Below, one piece after another: positions 11,101 through 24,141 of a DNA stretch of 64,000 bases. The stretch is from Phialocephala subalpina (taxonomy: Eukaryota > Ascomycota > Leotiomycetes > Helotiales > Mollisiaceae). Position numbers and translations under genes: made by a program. Below the pieces are notes generated by a model that saw nothing but the letters and a program-made list of their open reading frames with translations, made no database searches and was not told where the DNA came from. The stretch spans positions 1,050,149 to 1,114,148 of the forward strand of contig FJOG01000017.1 of assembly GCA_900073065.1 (NCBI GenBank). The letters run 5' to 3'. Each line of letters begins with the position of its first letter. The stretch's first letter is position 1.

Positions 11101-11854
11101 CAGCCTGTTCACACACGATGAAGGAGATGCCGATGAGCATCAACAAGGTAGCCAGGCACGAGGACTGGCACAAAGATGGTGCTTGACAGCACGCTACGCT
11201 TCCTTTGCTACCGATGATCTAATCGTTGAGGATATCAACGTAGAAGTCATTGGTCTAAACGGAGGCATCGAATGCTACACAGAGAAGTTGATCACGCTAC
11301 CTGAAAAGGGCCTGAGGGTCGCCCCGAAGAGTCTGGAAGAAGCCCAATTCGACTGTTTCACTCAGAAGCTATCGCTAGACGATCGTGGAACCGCTACTTT
11401 GGACATATCACTCGCAATCAAATGGCGCCGCGACTCGGAAAACTCACAGTCGAACACCACTATCTTAGCTGTTCCTCGATTGCTCGTCTCTAGCAGCGAG
11501 CCGAGAGTCCTTGCCGCCGTCTCGTACTCCACGAAGATCCCCTCAATAGTTCATTTCGATGTCACTATTGAGAATCCGTCGAACCACTTCTTGACATTCG
11601 GCTTGACGATGGAACCTAGTGAGCAATTTGCGTTCTCGGGAGTCAAGCAGTCTACGTTGCAACTTGTCCCATTGTCTAGAAAGACGGTCAAATTTCGGTT
11701 GTTACCGAGTGTGAGGGGAGATTGGGTGGGACCTATCCATTGCGTGATTCGGGATCGGTACTTCCAGAAGGTGCTTAAGATAGCGCCGACCGAGGGACTG
11801 AAGCTCGAGAAGGATGGGTTGTTGATTTGGTGTCCTCCTGAGGAGGATATGTGA
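8119..11854 (+). CDS. TRAPP complex subunit TRAPPC11 homolog (foie gras / gryzun domains)
   Basis: A large subunit of the TRAPP tethering complex acting at ER-Golgi and in autophagy; the family is absent from budding yeast but present in filamentous fungi. The N terminus (MDGYAPAYVAHNIPLLI) fits the family. The foie-gras domain starts near residue 288 with YDLKLGIFAEFRQEM and runs through the conserved FVDRRGKGSATYGWEAWEA. The C-terminal half is beta-rich and matches the gryzun-type trafficking region. Exons: 8119-8373, 8425-9976, 10029-11854 (1210 residues). Both introns are about 51 nt. The second has a CTAAC branch and splices into FTHHPTWHYDLSKSLDGL, restoring continuity between two long frames. 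Its donor GTACGA is not ideal. Confidence 0.92.
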
Positions 11855-12221
11855 TGTTGTTGATGCAGGCCATTCTTGGTGGTGGGCAGAGGAGACGATA
11901 TGTTTGAGATAGAAGTAGTTGCACGATGAATGAAAGACTAGATATCAAATACGGATATTTCCTCTTCAATGTGACGCAGAAATTTCAAATTTTGGACTGA
12001 AATAACTCAAAGTTCTGTTATTAAACAGATAGAACTTAGTTATTTGTAAATTGGATTTACAGTATCAGGACTCCACGATCCTGGACCACGGTCCACAAGT
12101 GACAGGGCGAAGTCCTCGTTTAGGCATCCAGACTGACTTCAAAAGCATCTAGATATCGGAACTGGAAATTTGGAAAGATGAACAAAGATTATCAAAACTT
12201 CAATCAAAAAGGTCTAGATTT
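11855..12221. other. Convergent intergenic region
   Basis: 367 bp between the TRAPPC11 stop and the hydrolase stop. AT-rich, no ORF of interest; probably two 3' UTRs. Confidence 0.5.
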
Positions 12222-13572
12222 CTAAATTTTACTCTTTACAGGTTTAGGAGGTTCTCCGACCCACTTGATCCAATCCTTCGAAAATGTCGACTTTGCCTCT
12301 AAACTCAGCTTCGCCCACTCAGCATACTTCTTTCTATCCTCAATGAACCTCTTGTTCTCTTGACCCAGCCATGCTGCTGCTGCATCAGCACATTTCTCAG
12401 GTGCGTCCATTGCAACCAAATGTCCAATCCCATCCAACGAAACTCCCTTCACTCTCCCTTCTTTCCTACCACCGCTTCCACCGAATCCAGATCCTGTGAT
12501 GTGCAACTTCTCCTCTTGATAGTGAGGAGCGGACATTGGGCTGTCTGCTCCGAAGATATAGAGAGCACCTGGCCTCAATCCCGATAACCTCGCAAGCGTA
12601 TTCGGCGGCTCAGGACGATAAAACGGGAACTTGACAAGACTATCCGGATGCATATCCGGCACCAAATCTCGCCTCACAATCGTTTTCCCATCCTCACTCA
12701 TAGCATCCCAACTCGGTCGCATGAATGTAAAACACTCTTGATGCTTCGTAGTCGATAGCGTAACAGCTCCTTTCTGATTCGGATAAAGAGCAGATGGGGT
12801 TTCTCGAACACCAAATTGGCACCATCTTTCCATGACTCGGGGATCCCATGATTGGTAGAATTTGGATTTCTGGAATGCGGTTTCGGCTTCTGTGCGTGAG
12901 GGCCAGAGGTCTCGTCTGTAGGTTGAGGCTTGGACTAAGTTTGGTCCGCTGGGGGCGGTGGCGTGTTGTTGGACGACGGGGTCGAGGAGGACGATGGTTG
13001 AGAGGAGGCGGGGGTGCATCAAGGCGAGGTTGCAGAGAATGTTGCCGCCGATGGAGTGCCCGATGCCGACGATCGGCATGGGCATCTCTTTTCGGAAGAC
13101 GTTGATCATGTGAAGGAGGTCTCTTGGGTAGTCACTCCATGATGCTGGGATTGTGTTAGCGAAAGTTGAGTTGTGATGAACGGAGTGCTTACGATCATCA
13201 CCAAGCAGAAACTCATTCAGAACGCCGCTGGCTCCTTGGTTTGCGAGATCTGCTATCCAGATGCTTCGGATCTTGAAGCCGTTGCTTTTGGAGCGAGCAT
13301 GGAGATCTTCCCATAATGGCTCATATAATTCCTAATGACTATGAGATCAAGATTGCAACACTGGATGTGGAACATACCTTAGGGAAGCCATTCGCATGAG
13401 TGCCGATTATTGTGAGATCCCCCTTACTTGGACTCAAGTTATCTAGTGGGATATATTGCTTGATAGCCAGATGAAGTACATCTTCTTGAGTGTTCGCTGT
13501 CGCTCGAGCATACTCACGAATGTGTTGACATTCTACGGTGTGCTCTCGAATCTCAAACACAGAGGACGACAT
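12222..13572 (-). CDS. Peroxisomal alpha/beta hydrolase, AKT2/LPX1-like
   Basis: A 418-residue alpha/beta hydrolase. The nucleophile elbow GHSIGG puts the Ser at about residue 142, and the C-terminal GIGHLVAM supplies the catalytic His near 353. The protein ends in Ser-Lys-Ile, a variant type-1 peroxisomal targeting signal. Exons: 13378-13572, 13193-13331, 12222-13144; the two introns (46 and 48 nt) splice cleanly through GFPK-ELYEPLWEDL and LLGDDP-SWSDYPRDLL. The family includes yeast Lpx1 and proteins often labelled toxin-biosynthesis (AKT2) by similarity. No polyketide, peptide-synthetase or other cluster genes lie nearby, so a general peroxisomal lipase/esterase role is more likely than a toxin pathway. 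Substrate unknown. Confidence 0.88.
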
Positions 13573-14140
13573 CACTGAGTACCGCTTCAGCTGGGGGTTT
13601 TGCGGGGTTCAACAGCGTTGATTAATCTCAAAGACAATGATAAATAAGGGATGAAGGCGAGTGTGCGGATCTTTTATGAGAGGCTACATTTGTAGAAATA
13701 TCCAAAAAAGAGAACAGAAAAGAGCATGGTTGGGGATGTTACTTCGGTTGATGTTGGCGGCTATTAAATTCGGCAAGCCGAGGCTTGTCCCAGGAGGATG
13801 TCTTGGGACGAGATGGAACCTCATCGGCGGCTACAACATTCCGACTTTCTGGATCGAAAAGTGATACATTTATGCAGAGGGAGAAAGTATGAACAGATTT
13901 CTGACATTTCTAGCTTCATCGAGTCGGTACTATAGTTCTTACATGGAATCACGTGCGGTGGCACTTAAAACGTTCGTGCCTTAGCGCGTTTTTGGCTTCG
14001 CGTCTGTTGGAACGCGCTTTCCGCTGAGGCAACAACTGCCTTGCCGTCGACTTCCTCGAGAGACTCACCTTCGCAACAATTGCTACATTGCTACTAATTC
14101 ATCTCACCCCTATGCCTAGGTATTGACATCGCATGCGAAA
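13573..14140. promoter_or_regulatory. Divergent promoter region between the AKT2-like hydrolase and RTT107
   Basis: 568 bp between two outward-facing ATGs. No coding frame with family similarity. Just upstream of the RTT107 start there is a pyrimidine-rich stretch typical of fungal leaders. Confidence 0.5.
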
Positions 14141-16811
14141 ATGGGCGCCTCAGAAGTTTTCAAAGACTGCACGTTCGCCTTCGTTCTGAGCAGAGACCTT
14201 CCAAAGAAGCTGGCGGAAGATGTAAGTTGGCACAGTTGCGAAGGCAGAATCCGTTGCTGATGTTACGAACAGCATAAACCGAGCATAGAAGATAACGGAG
14301 GGCAAGTGGTACCCTTCGACAAAGATTTCGACCTCAGCGACGTTACCCACATCATCTCAGCTACGGTCGATTTTCCACAATTCTCCGAAGCGCGATTACA
14401 ACTGAAACCAGTAGTCACGACCACTTGGATCACTGCATCGCTCAGTAGGAATAAGGAGGTTCATCCTGGACCCTACACTCCAGATCCCAATATGATCTTC
14501 GCAAATGTCACAATAACCTGCGAGGGACTCCCCTCTGGCGACAAAGACGCGATTATTGGCGCTGTGCTGGCCATGGGCGGATTGGAGACGAGTAATCTCA
14601 CGAAGATGACTACCCATATCTGTGCGCTTAATGTGGATGGTGACAAGGCTAGGTCAGCTGAAGAGAAGGGTCTCAAGTGTAAGATTGTTCTCCCTCACTG
14701 GTACGTAATCTGCCCGGAGTACATCTGCATGGCTAAAGGATATAGGTTCGGCGATTGCATGAAGCTTGGAAAACGAATTGACGAAAGACCCTACGTACTG
14801 CCAAACCCTGAATACTTCACTACCGACCCCGAAGCCCCCATTCCCCTGCCTTCGACTGACATTCTCAACGGCGCCGCATCTCCTGTCCCTGGACCACTTC
14901 CAATGCCAACAGACTCGCCCATTCGTAAATTGACGGTCTTTGCGAACAAATCAGTAATGCTGTCGGCAGATCTTCAGCTTGGTTCCCGATTACAAAAGGT
15001 CCTCAAGGGTCTCATCGTAAGCGGAGGAGGGTCTGTGACTGAGTCTGTTCATGATGCCGACTTCTTTGTCTGCCACTGGCGGGAGGGTAGAGACTACGTA
15101 TTCGCGAGCCGCTATGGTGTTGATGTTGGCAATCTTTCTTGGCTTTACCATATGATCGCTAACAATTCGTACATCTCTCCTCTTCGGATGCTTTTGCATT
15201 ACCCTCTTCCGAAAGGTGGAATCCCAGGATTTGAAGACTTCCGTATCACTCTTTCGAACTATGGTGGAGAAGCTAGGACATATCTCGAGAATCTTGTCAA
15301 GGCGGCTGGTGCAGAGTTCACAAAAAGCATGAAGCAAGACAACACCCATCTCATCACCGCGAGAAAAGCCAGCGAAAAATGCGATGCTGCCATGGAGTGG
15401 AATATTGAGATGGTCAACCATCTGTGGATTGAGGAGAGTTATGCCAGATGCGCAGTGCAGAAGCTGACCGATCCTCGGTACACGACTTTCCCGGCGCGGA
15501 CAAACCTAGGCGAAGTCATCGGTCAGACAAAGTTCGATAACGCGATTTTGAAGCAGAATTACTTCCCGAAAGACCCTACACCCAGTCCTGATGACCCAAA
15601 GCCATCGAGGAAGAGAAAGGTCATGCGTGAGAAAGACCGCAATGCATCGAGTTCGAAGCGAGTAGAGAGCGATATTGAGACCGAAGACCAAGATGAAGAG
15701 ACTGTACCCAAGCCAAAGTTCAAGAAACCTGCGGCCGTCTCACGGAGATCTTCTGTCGCTCAAGTTTCCACTCCAGCCTCGCGTCGGGTAAGTGCTGGCA
15801 AAGAGAATGATACGCCTTCCTCTACTGGTAGTAGGAGTGCGAAGGACAAAGCCAACACGAGAATTCATGCTGCTGCACCTGACATCGCGCTTTACGAGAT
15901 GGAGAAGAAGCGTAAAGGCCCTGTTTGGGGCGGAGAACGAGCTGCAAAGAAGATGGAGAAGGAAAAATCCATGGAACGTAGTTCTAGCCCTGCTGTCAAG
16001 CACCATGACGAGGCTGAAGACTTCTCGGAGGAAGAGTCCAGAACCCCGGGACCAAAACGACAGAAGACCGGACTGAAACCTGTCCAGATTCGCCTTCTCA
16101 TCACCGGTTACCAAGGATGGCTAGGCAATGTAGCCAAGGAAGAGATTGATAAGGTTAGCATGTACGACAACTTTCAGATCGGTATCATGCTGACAGCTTT
16201 AACAGAAAAAGCTTAGAGATATGGGCGTCCTAGTGACTTCTGATCCTTCAAAGTGTACACATGTCGCTGCTCCTTCGATGGTTCGGACACAGAAGTTTCT
16301 CTGTGCTCTTGCTTCAGGCCCCACAATCGTCGACTCCAATTTCATCGACACTTGTGTTCAGAAAGGCAAGATTCCAGACGTTGAAGAGTTCCTCCTTAAA
16401 GATAAGGGAGCCGAGAAGAAATTTGGTTTGAAATTGAAGGACGCAGTTAGTCGAGCAAAAGCTAACAAGCGTAACCTCTTACGTCGTGTTCCGGTCTATT
16501 GCACCGCCGATATCAAAAACGGTCCCGAAACATATCGGAGCATCGTCCAAGCTAATGGGGGTACCTTTGGAATTTTCACCGGCCGCCCGTTTGTCAAGAA
16601 GATAAGTCCCGAGGAGGATGACGGCCCAGCTGAGCCAGTGTATCTGATCACTGGTCAGACACCAAAGGAGAAACAACTCTGGGGAAAATTCGCGGAAATG
16701 GCAGTTGAGGGAAACATGATTCCAAGAGTGGTGGATTCGGAATGGCTTCTGGATGTTGCCATGTCTCAGACGCACAAGTGGAACAACGGGTACTTGGCCG
16801 ACAAGAAGTAA
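14141..16811 (+). CDS. Multi-BRCT DNA damage scaffold, RTT107/Brc1 family
   Basis: An 855-residue nuclear protein with BRCT repeats: about four in the N-terminal half (residues 1-410) and a pair at the C terminus (about 625-855), separated by a basic, Ser/Lys-rich linker. BRCT cores are visible as THIISATVDFPQF with TTTWITASL, LPHWYVICPEY, and near the end THVAAPSMVRTQKFLCALA. This is the architecture of Rtt107 and fission-yeast Brc1, which bind gamma-H2A and organise replication-fork repair. Exons: 14141-14221, 14273-16153, 16206-16811 (introns 51 and 52 nt). The second intron splices KEEIDK to KKLRDMGVLV inside the fifth BRCT repeat; unspliced, the frame stops at 16216. Confidence 0.9.
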
Positions 16812-17025
16812 TGAGGAAAGGACAAGCGCGTATTTTGGTGGGATGTCTATATTTGCTTTGAGCTTTGGAGGCTGCTTGTTAGAGGTAATACCCTGTATTG
16901 GAAGTGGGACGAATACAATGAGGCGCCTGCAATGGCGTTCGGTGGCCTTATGAATGAATAGCCAGAATTATGCATGACCTTGAACTCCTCCCAATGTATC
17001 GTGAAAGCGGTACAATATGATCCGC

Positions 17026-17772
17026 TCAGAAAAATTTGACACCTTGTTGATCTTCCTGCCCAAAGACTTGTGCCTTACCTCGTTTCACAAGGATACCGAG
17101 AGCTTTCTGCAATAGTTCGGGATCCATACCATGAAAGTCTAGATCCAATGTCAGTCTTGTCTCTAATCACTGCGTAGATAAGAATGTACCTTGTGATATC
17201 GTCGCCTCACTCTCCGTCAGTTCATACAACGTCAACACCGTATTCTTCTGCGCTGTCTCATCAACCTATCCCATATCAGCACTGGTCCTCTTCCATCGCC
17301 AAACAATGCACCAACTCACCCAGTCCGCAATCAACCCCGCCCACTCCTCCGGATTCCTCCACCAAACCCAAAACACACTCCCTCCCCCTTCTTTCCCATC
17401 CTTTCCCACCGGCTCCGCCCTCCCCTCCTTCCTCATAAACTCAATAACCTCCTTAGCATCTTCCCTACTTAATCTCTTTCCAAGTCGCTTGTTGTAGAAT
17501 AAATCGGTCTCGATGGCGTCTGCGATGGAGAGTTTGAAGACCTTATGAAAGCGGCAATAGGATAGGATTAGAGAGGACCATTTTTGGAGTTGGGCATGGA
17601 GGGTTGTGAGGGTTGGTTGGAGGGTGTAGAAGGGTGGGAAGTGGTAGTCGCGGGGGAATTGGAAGGTCGAGGTTGTTGGTTTGGTTGTTGAGGATAACAG
17701 AGGAGCGGATTTTGAGGGGTTGATGAGGGTTCGCTCTGAGGAGGTGAAGGAGGGTTCGTAGTTTGAGGTCAT
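17026..17772 (-). CDS. VPS25: ESCRT-II subunit VPS25
   Basis: VPS25 is the winged-helix subunit of ESCRT-II that recruits ESCRT-III during multivesicular body sorting. The family start FPRDYHFPPFYTLQPT is followed by QLQKWSSLILSYCRFHK, the hydrophobic FWVWWRNPEEWAGLIADW, then after splicing VDETAQKNTVLTLYEL and HGMDPELLQKALGILVKRGK. Exons: 17320-17772, 17190-17265, 17026-17138 (213 residues). The last two exons encode the second winged helix and are invisible without splicing. The start chosen is the ATG at 17772, giving about 35 residues before the conserved domain; the same frame stays open upstream to 18027, so a longer N terminus cannot be excluded. Confidence 0.92.
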
Positions 17773-18231
17773 ATTGTAAGTTGGGTGTTGTTGTTGAGGA
17801 GGCACATTTTGGAGGGGAGATAGATTGCGCGGCTTTGAAGGTGTCAGCCTTGCTTGGCCTGTGCTTTGGACCCCGCGAGGCTCCAACGTCTTGTACCACT
17901 CGAGGGAGGAACGAGTTAGCTCAGCCTCGTCAGCACTATATCTTGGGCTCGTATGGCATGCATATGCACTTAGTAAGTGAATTGGCATTTTTGAGTTCAA
18001 TATTGGCCAAGTAAGAACACACAGCATGACCCACGAAGATAATTTTCATCTCTGGTCTCAATATTTGCATTTAGCTTGGATGAGGCTATATACACACGGC
18101 ATTCGAAAGGGTATTAACGTATTATAGTTTATGTTTTAGATCCGTTACTTTAGTGAATGGTCGTTAACGCCGTGAAATGCAGCTTTGAGCAGCTATCCCA
18201 AACACCTATGTTAAACCCGAATGTGCTTTCT
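17773..18231. other. Intergenic region between VPS25 and the MDM1-like gene
   Basis: Upstream of VPS25 and downstream of the next minus-strand gene. The VPS25 frame stays open through 17773-18027, but that translation resembles nothing I know and is probably leader. The remainder is AT-rich 3' UTR. Confidence 0.45.
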
Positions 18232-21200
18232 CTATGCGCGTGTGTCCCCGAATAGTACGTCAATGATCTCGTCTAATAGTGTGAATGCAAGATGTGCACT
18301 GTAACGAAGTTAGCCGAGTTCTAGATATGTAGGTTGTTGATGGCACTTACTTCAACCGTGGATTGTTCAAAGTAGCGAATATCCTTCGGCTTGCTGCCTG
18401 CGCATTCACTCTCCCGACCACACTTCCAGCCAAATCAGGCACCAGAGTGGCAAGCATGAGACTTGCTTCTGTCCGGCTCTTCAACTTCTCTGCTGCTGTT
18501 CGAGGCTTGCCGTCTCTTTTGAGCTGTCCGCTTGGCCACATAGAATTTTTCAGAAGATCGACGTATTTGACGATCGCTTCTTCAGAAAGGAGGCCTTTCA
18601 TATTTTCGCGGACCTTTCGTTCGATAGTCCCTCCAAGTAACTGATGCAAGACAACGACCACCGCACGGCCTCGAAGCCAATTGTTGCCGCGGTTGAGCTC
18701 GAAGACCTCTAGGAAGATATCGCAGATAGGCTTCACGAAAGGTTCTAGTTCTCGATCCTCGAAGGCATTCAGTTCTGCTTCTGCTTCTGCAGCGGCTAGG
18801 GGATCCTCGCTGATGGTTGCTGGCATCGTGATCAGTTGGTTGGTGGCAGCAGACAGAAGGTTTTGCCCAGCAATCGAAAGTTGATCCAGTACAGGAATGT
18901 TCCCCAGGATATCTTCCATCCCATCCGTGACTGAGTTGTAGAATCTCGTCACCATGTCCTTTTTGTCTTCGTTCTCATAGAGATCAACAGCATTAGGGAT
19001 AATGGCGCTCTGTGAGAGGAAAGCACGAAGGTCTCTGCTGCGGCATACTTCTGGAAGTAGCAGAATCTCACGAAGATAATTCTCGAGAGCTAACCGTCTC
19101 TTATGGAGAAAGTCCGTCTGCAACTTCATAACCATTCTCCTTCTTGGAAAGTCAAGGTTTCGGACGGATGGATACTTTGTTCGTAAACGTTGATGCAGAT
19201 CGTGGAATTCGCTATACCGCCGAGTAATCGTCCAAGTTGCTGCTGGCATTTGCTCTCCTGCTTTTCGATGAACCTCGACGACGTAAACAGCATATTCCCT
19301 TCCATCCTCTTCCTTGCCCACCATGATCGACTTGATCTTGATAGTCGATCGACCATACAAGCTGTTGTCGCTTTCTTGGACAACATACTGCTGCCGTTGA
19401 AGCTCTTTCCGGCGTATTTCTCGTTGCAAGCTGGCCTTCGACTTTTTAAGAATTCGTAACTCCGCAGTGTTGTTGGTCAATTCTGCCTTTCTTGTCAACG
19501 AGTCGACCACCTCATCTTGGGCTACAAGCCTGTCAATGTCGGTTGTGAGCGCAGTGATAGCTTCGGCTAATCCTAGATCACCTGGAGCGGCTTCATGAAC
19601 TTCGTCTTCAATGTCGTCTTGATCCTTGTTTTCATCAGGGTCATCGTGTTCGTCGGACAGAAACTTCTCTTCGTCACCAAACAGGTCATCGTCTGTAAAT
19701 ACGCCTATTCTAGACGATGTATTCACAAGTCCCAAGGTTGCGAGACTTGGCTTCTCTGGCCTTTCAATTCGTTCAGGTTTGTCTCCGAACAGGTCTGCTC
19801 TTTTGTGATCGATGGAACTTCTAGTCGAACCTTTGCCATTTGAAAATATGCTGCCCCTCTCCAATATGCTACCCGCTGGAGACTCATCGTCACCGAAAAG
19901 GGACTTTCGAAGAGTATCAGCGTCAGGTTTGTCTTCCATGATATTGGTCAGAGCAGCCTCCATAGCCTGCACGACTTCCGTATCAGGTCCGGCACTCTCA
20001 GGCTCCGGGTCTAGGCTAGCAACCGAATTGGCCATTGTCTCACTGTCAAACTCTTCGTCGTCAAATAGAGATGTCCCTTCGTCCAAAGACCTTCGCGAGG
20101 AGGAAGCTCTGCCTTCAATAGCTCCATCGCCAGAACTGGCTAGATCAACAGCAGAGGCAGCCTGCCGCCGAAGATCACCGGGTCTTTTTGGAACCAGCTT
20201 GGATGTGATTCTTAAGAGTGGTGGTTTTGTTGCAAAAGATTGAGAAGTACTGGCTCGTGGCGGAATAGGCGGTCTGTAGTTATCGTCCGATGTCGATGGA
20301 CCTAGGGGTGAAGTTGGTGGTGCTAGACTCTTAGCCGCTTCCTGCGCTTCTTGTGAGGTCAAACACTTGTAAAACAGGTCTGATTTTTTGAAATTCTGAA
20401 AGTGTTTGTATTGCATCACCTCCAAGGCAGATGTCTGCGCTCGCAAGATAGCTCTACGAGCCAAAAAGTACTGTTTCGGGGTGGCATCATTACCAGCTTT
20501 GAGGAACCCCTGAACGACCAGCCTCGAGCTTTCTGGGACTTTGAGCTCGGGTTTTGACAGATAAGCGTCGTTGATCTGAGCAAGATCGTTCCTGTCTGAT
20601 TCGGTCCATGGAGCAAGAGTGGTGGGGATCTCATCGTCTTCTGCGTTATCATCCTCCAGAGGATTACGAAATCCGTCCACGACAATCCAGAATTGCACCA
20701 TTGACATCAACCTCTGCCTGTCCATATATTCCATGAAATAGGAGAGTCCAGAGGGGTCATGCAATAGTTCTACCAGAGAGGCCGTCTCAAGCTTGGAAAC
20801 CTGCGAGCCGTTGCTGCGTCCAGGGCCATTAGGTCCAGAATATCGCTCGCTACCAGCAGCAAGCTGATTGACACGTTGATCTGCTATTCGCTTCCCAATA
20901 TCTAAACGCCGCAAATACACAGGATCTTGGCCTTCCTGCAAAGAATCCCTCTTTAGCTGACTGGATATCTCGCTTCGGAACCTTCGTGCATCAGAGAGGT
21001 TGTTGACTTTTCTGATAGCCCGAACGAACTTCTCAAATCTGCGCTCATGATCGCCCGGAGAGATCCTAGGGTAGGAAGCTCTTTTCAACCTTGGTGTAGG
21101 TGACGCATGCTCATCAAGAGCGGCTCGAAGCTTCCGAACCGTTGATCGATCCTGTAGCATTGACCGCCCGTATGCCTCCATAAGTTGATTCCATGTATCT

Positions 21201-22027
21201 GGGTCAGACAGCATGCCCATTACTGGCGTTAGAACTGCACATGCAACGAGTTCCTGAATCAGAACCCCAACAGCTCGGCTTGCGAGAACAGAATCAGGCA
21301 GAAATTTTGGGAGCAGCCCTTTGGTTATTTTCCGTAAATATTCCTGCTGAACCAACTTCGTATCCGAGTATGCCAACGACGCCGCTGGATGTAGCTTGCC
21401 ATCCCGGTATTTTGCAGCTATTGCGAGGTCCAACTCCTCCGACTCTGTAACACTGCGGTTCAAATTCTTCCCTCGAATGGCCCTCTCTGCATCATAGAAA
21501 TCCTTGAAATGCGCTGTGAGGATAGGTACGAATCGTGTCGTTACAACTTCTGTAAAGTCTATCGCCAACAGCTCGTCTCGCAGACTTGCCAGCGCAAGCC
21601 TGATCGTCTTGTCCACCTCGTTCGTAAAGACTGGATTCTTGCTGATATTCGAGTACCAAGAGTTGACAAAGTCTCGGACAATCAGCCCAAGAAGTTCGTC
21701 CAGCGCGTTGTTGACAATGAAGGACTCTGGGTAGAGGGGCTTCTTCTCGTACGTTTGTCGAGCTCGCAGCAGTGTCGTTTCGCTCGGCCATGTCTTCGCA
21801 GACAGGAAGGCGGCGCCTCTCGGTCGTCGAATCTCATTTCTTTCCCCATATCTGCTCCCTCTGGATGTGAGTACCAGTACTGCAACCAATCCTACCACCG
21901 GCAGCACGAGTCCAACCACAAAGGCATATCCCGCCCAGCGCAACGTCGGTATCCAATCAATAGCGTATCCCCATGCGACGAAGCTCACGATACAAGCTAG
22001 GATCACATCCCTTCGACTGAGGGCCAT
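18232..22027 (-). CDS. MDM1: MDM1-type sorting nexin (PXA-RGS-PX-nexin C)
   Basis: A 1247-residue ER-anchored tether. Two N-terminal hydrophobic segments (about 8-24 and 31-53) anchor it. A PXA domain follows (about 95-290), then an RGS-like region (about 410-565, with LLHDPSGLSYFMEYMDRQ and FWIVVDGFRN), a long acidic disordered stretch, a coiled coil, a PX domain (about 915-1020, TITRRYSEFHDLHQRLRTKY) and a nexin C-terminal domain. Yeast Mdm1 and animal SNX13/14/25 share this order and link ER to vacuole/lysosome or lipid droplets. Exons: 18351-22027 and 18232-18298. The 52-nt intron (GTAAGTG..TTACAG) adds a last exon completing NPRLN-AHLAFTLLDEI, a conserved end missed if the first stop at 18347 is taken. 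Confidence 0.92.
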
Positions 22028-22264
22028 AATCTGAGACGGGAGAATGCGTCCTCGAACTGCGGCATGATTGAGTGATGGATGTTCTGGGAGGCTCTGCTAG
22101 TTGTTAAAGGTCCCTGCTGTAGCTATCCAATCAATCTCGCGTAAACTTGCTTTGACAGGGAATTGACATGCACGTGAATATAAATGACTTGAAGGTTGAG
22201 GCAAGTCTGCAGTTTTATATCAGATTTAATGTGTTTGTGTAACGGCAAATGTCATTGGGTATCT

Positions 22265-23207
<943 letters not shown>

Positions 23208-23683
23208 GTTTGCAGCAGTTTTGCAGATCTTTAAAGAGCCGTATGTAACTCGAGTTGTGTTGCGTTGTAGGAGGGGTCGAGCTCAAGGCTGAATAGTGAC
23301 AATTTTCCGAGCGATAAGATTGCGGCCGCGTCGTAATCCCTGCTAAATTTCAAGGGGCTCGCGTCATGTCATCAGCCAACATGCAGCTCAACGATCCTCA
23401 CATGCCGAGCGAGGGTTGATCCGCCAGTGTAACCCATATTTTATCATGTATTATTGCTTAGCGCTCCTTCCTTCTCAACAAGTTTCCCTTCAGCCTTCGA
23501 CATGATAGAGTGCCGCTCGGATCGGCCCTTCCATCACTCACTTGTTCACTTCACTTGAGTCCGAGAGATCAGCGACACTATTCAACCCCTAATCAGCTCA
23601 TTCCACAACTCATCACGATACCTCCTGAAGGAGCCAACATTACGGATTGCCCGGATTCTGGGAAGCATTGTCGGACGTTCACC
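23208..23683. promoter_or_regulatory. Divergent promoter region between TRM8 and the small membrane protein
   Basis: 476 bp between outward-facing ATGs. Pyrimidine-rich stretches precede the plus-strand gene. No ORF with support. Confidence 0.45.
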
Positions 23684-24098
23684 ATGGCTTGGTTTTCGAT
23701 TCTACCAGAGAGCTTCTCGTTTGTGGAGACTTGGTTGATCCGCCTCTTCGTGAGTGACATAGGGAGAGACATCTCAGGGTCGCAGCTAATCGTTACAGAT
23801 TATCCTTGGAATGCTAGCAATAGGCCCATGGGCTCTCCTGATTATCTACGACATGGTCCTCTACGTGTTCAGAACAGCGACCTATGAGATACCATACATC
23901 GGCGGACGTGCGAGAAACAGACCAAGACCTCGAGCTCCAAGCTTAAGTGAGCGTCCTTCTGGCAAGCCCAGGAGTTTTAGTCTGACAGTGCCAGGAGTTC
24001 CTACGGCAGTCGAAGCAGCGGAGGAAACAGTTGAGGGGTTGAAGAAGCGGTTAGGAAGCACATGTCACAGCGATGATGTTACAATAGAAGACGACTGA
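23684..24098 (+). CDS. Small single-pass membrane protein, unknown function
   Basis: Two exons (23684-23749, 23799-24098) joined by a 49-nt intron with a clean GTGAGT donor and TTACAG acceptor give 121 residues. The N terminus is followed by a hydrophobic segment formed across the splice site (LIRLF-IILGMLAIGPWAL, about residues 19-42). A Pro/Arg/Ser-rich tail follows, then an acidic end. I do not recognise a named family. The ATG sits in a good ACCATGG context. The splice makes a single continuous membrane helix, which argues that it is a real gene. Its stop lies 43 bp from the convergent HOM6 stop. Confidence 0.65.
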
Positions 24099-24141
24099 AC
24101 AGCGCAACTTATTTTGGAGGCTCATGGCTTTACTCGATCAT

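Noticed and set aside
12222..13572. Labelling the AKT2-like hydrolase as a toxin biosynthesis gene
   Set aside because: That label comes from family annotation transfer. No cluster genes are present and the peroxisomal tail fits a general lipase/esterase equally well.
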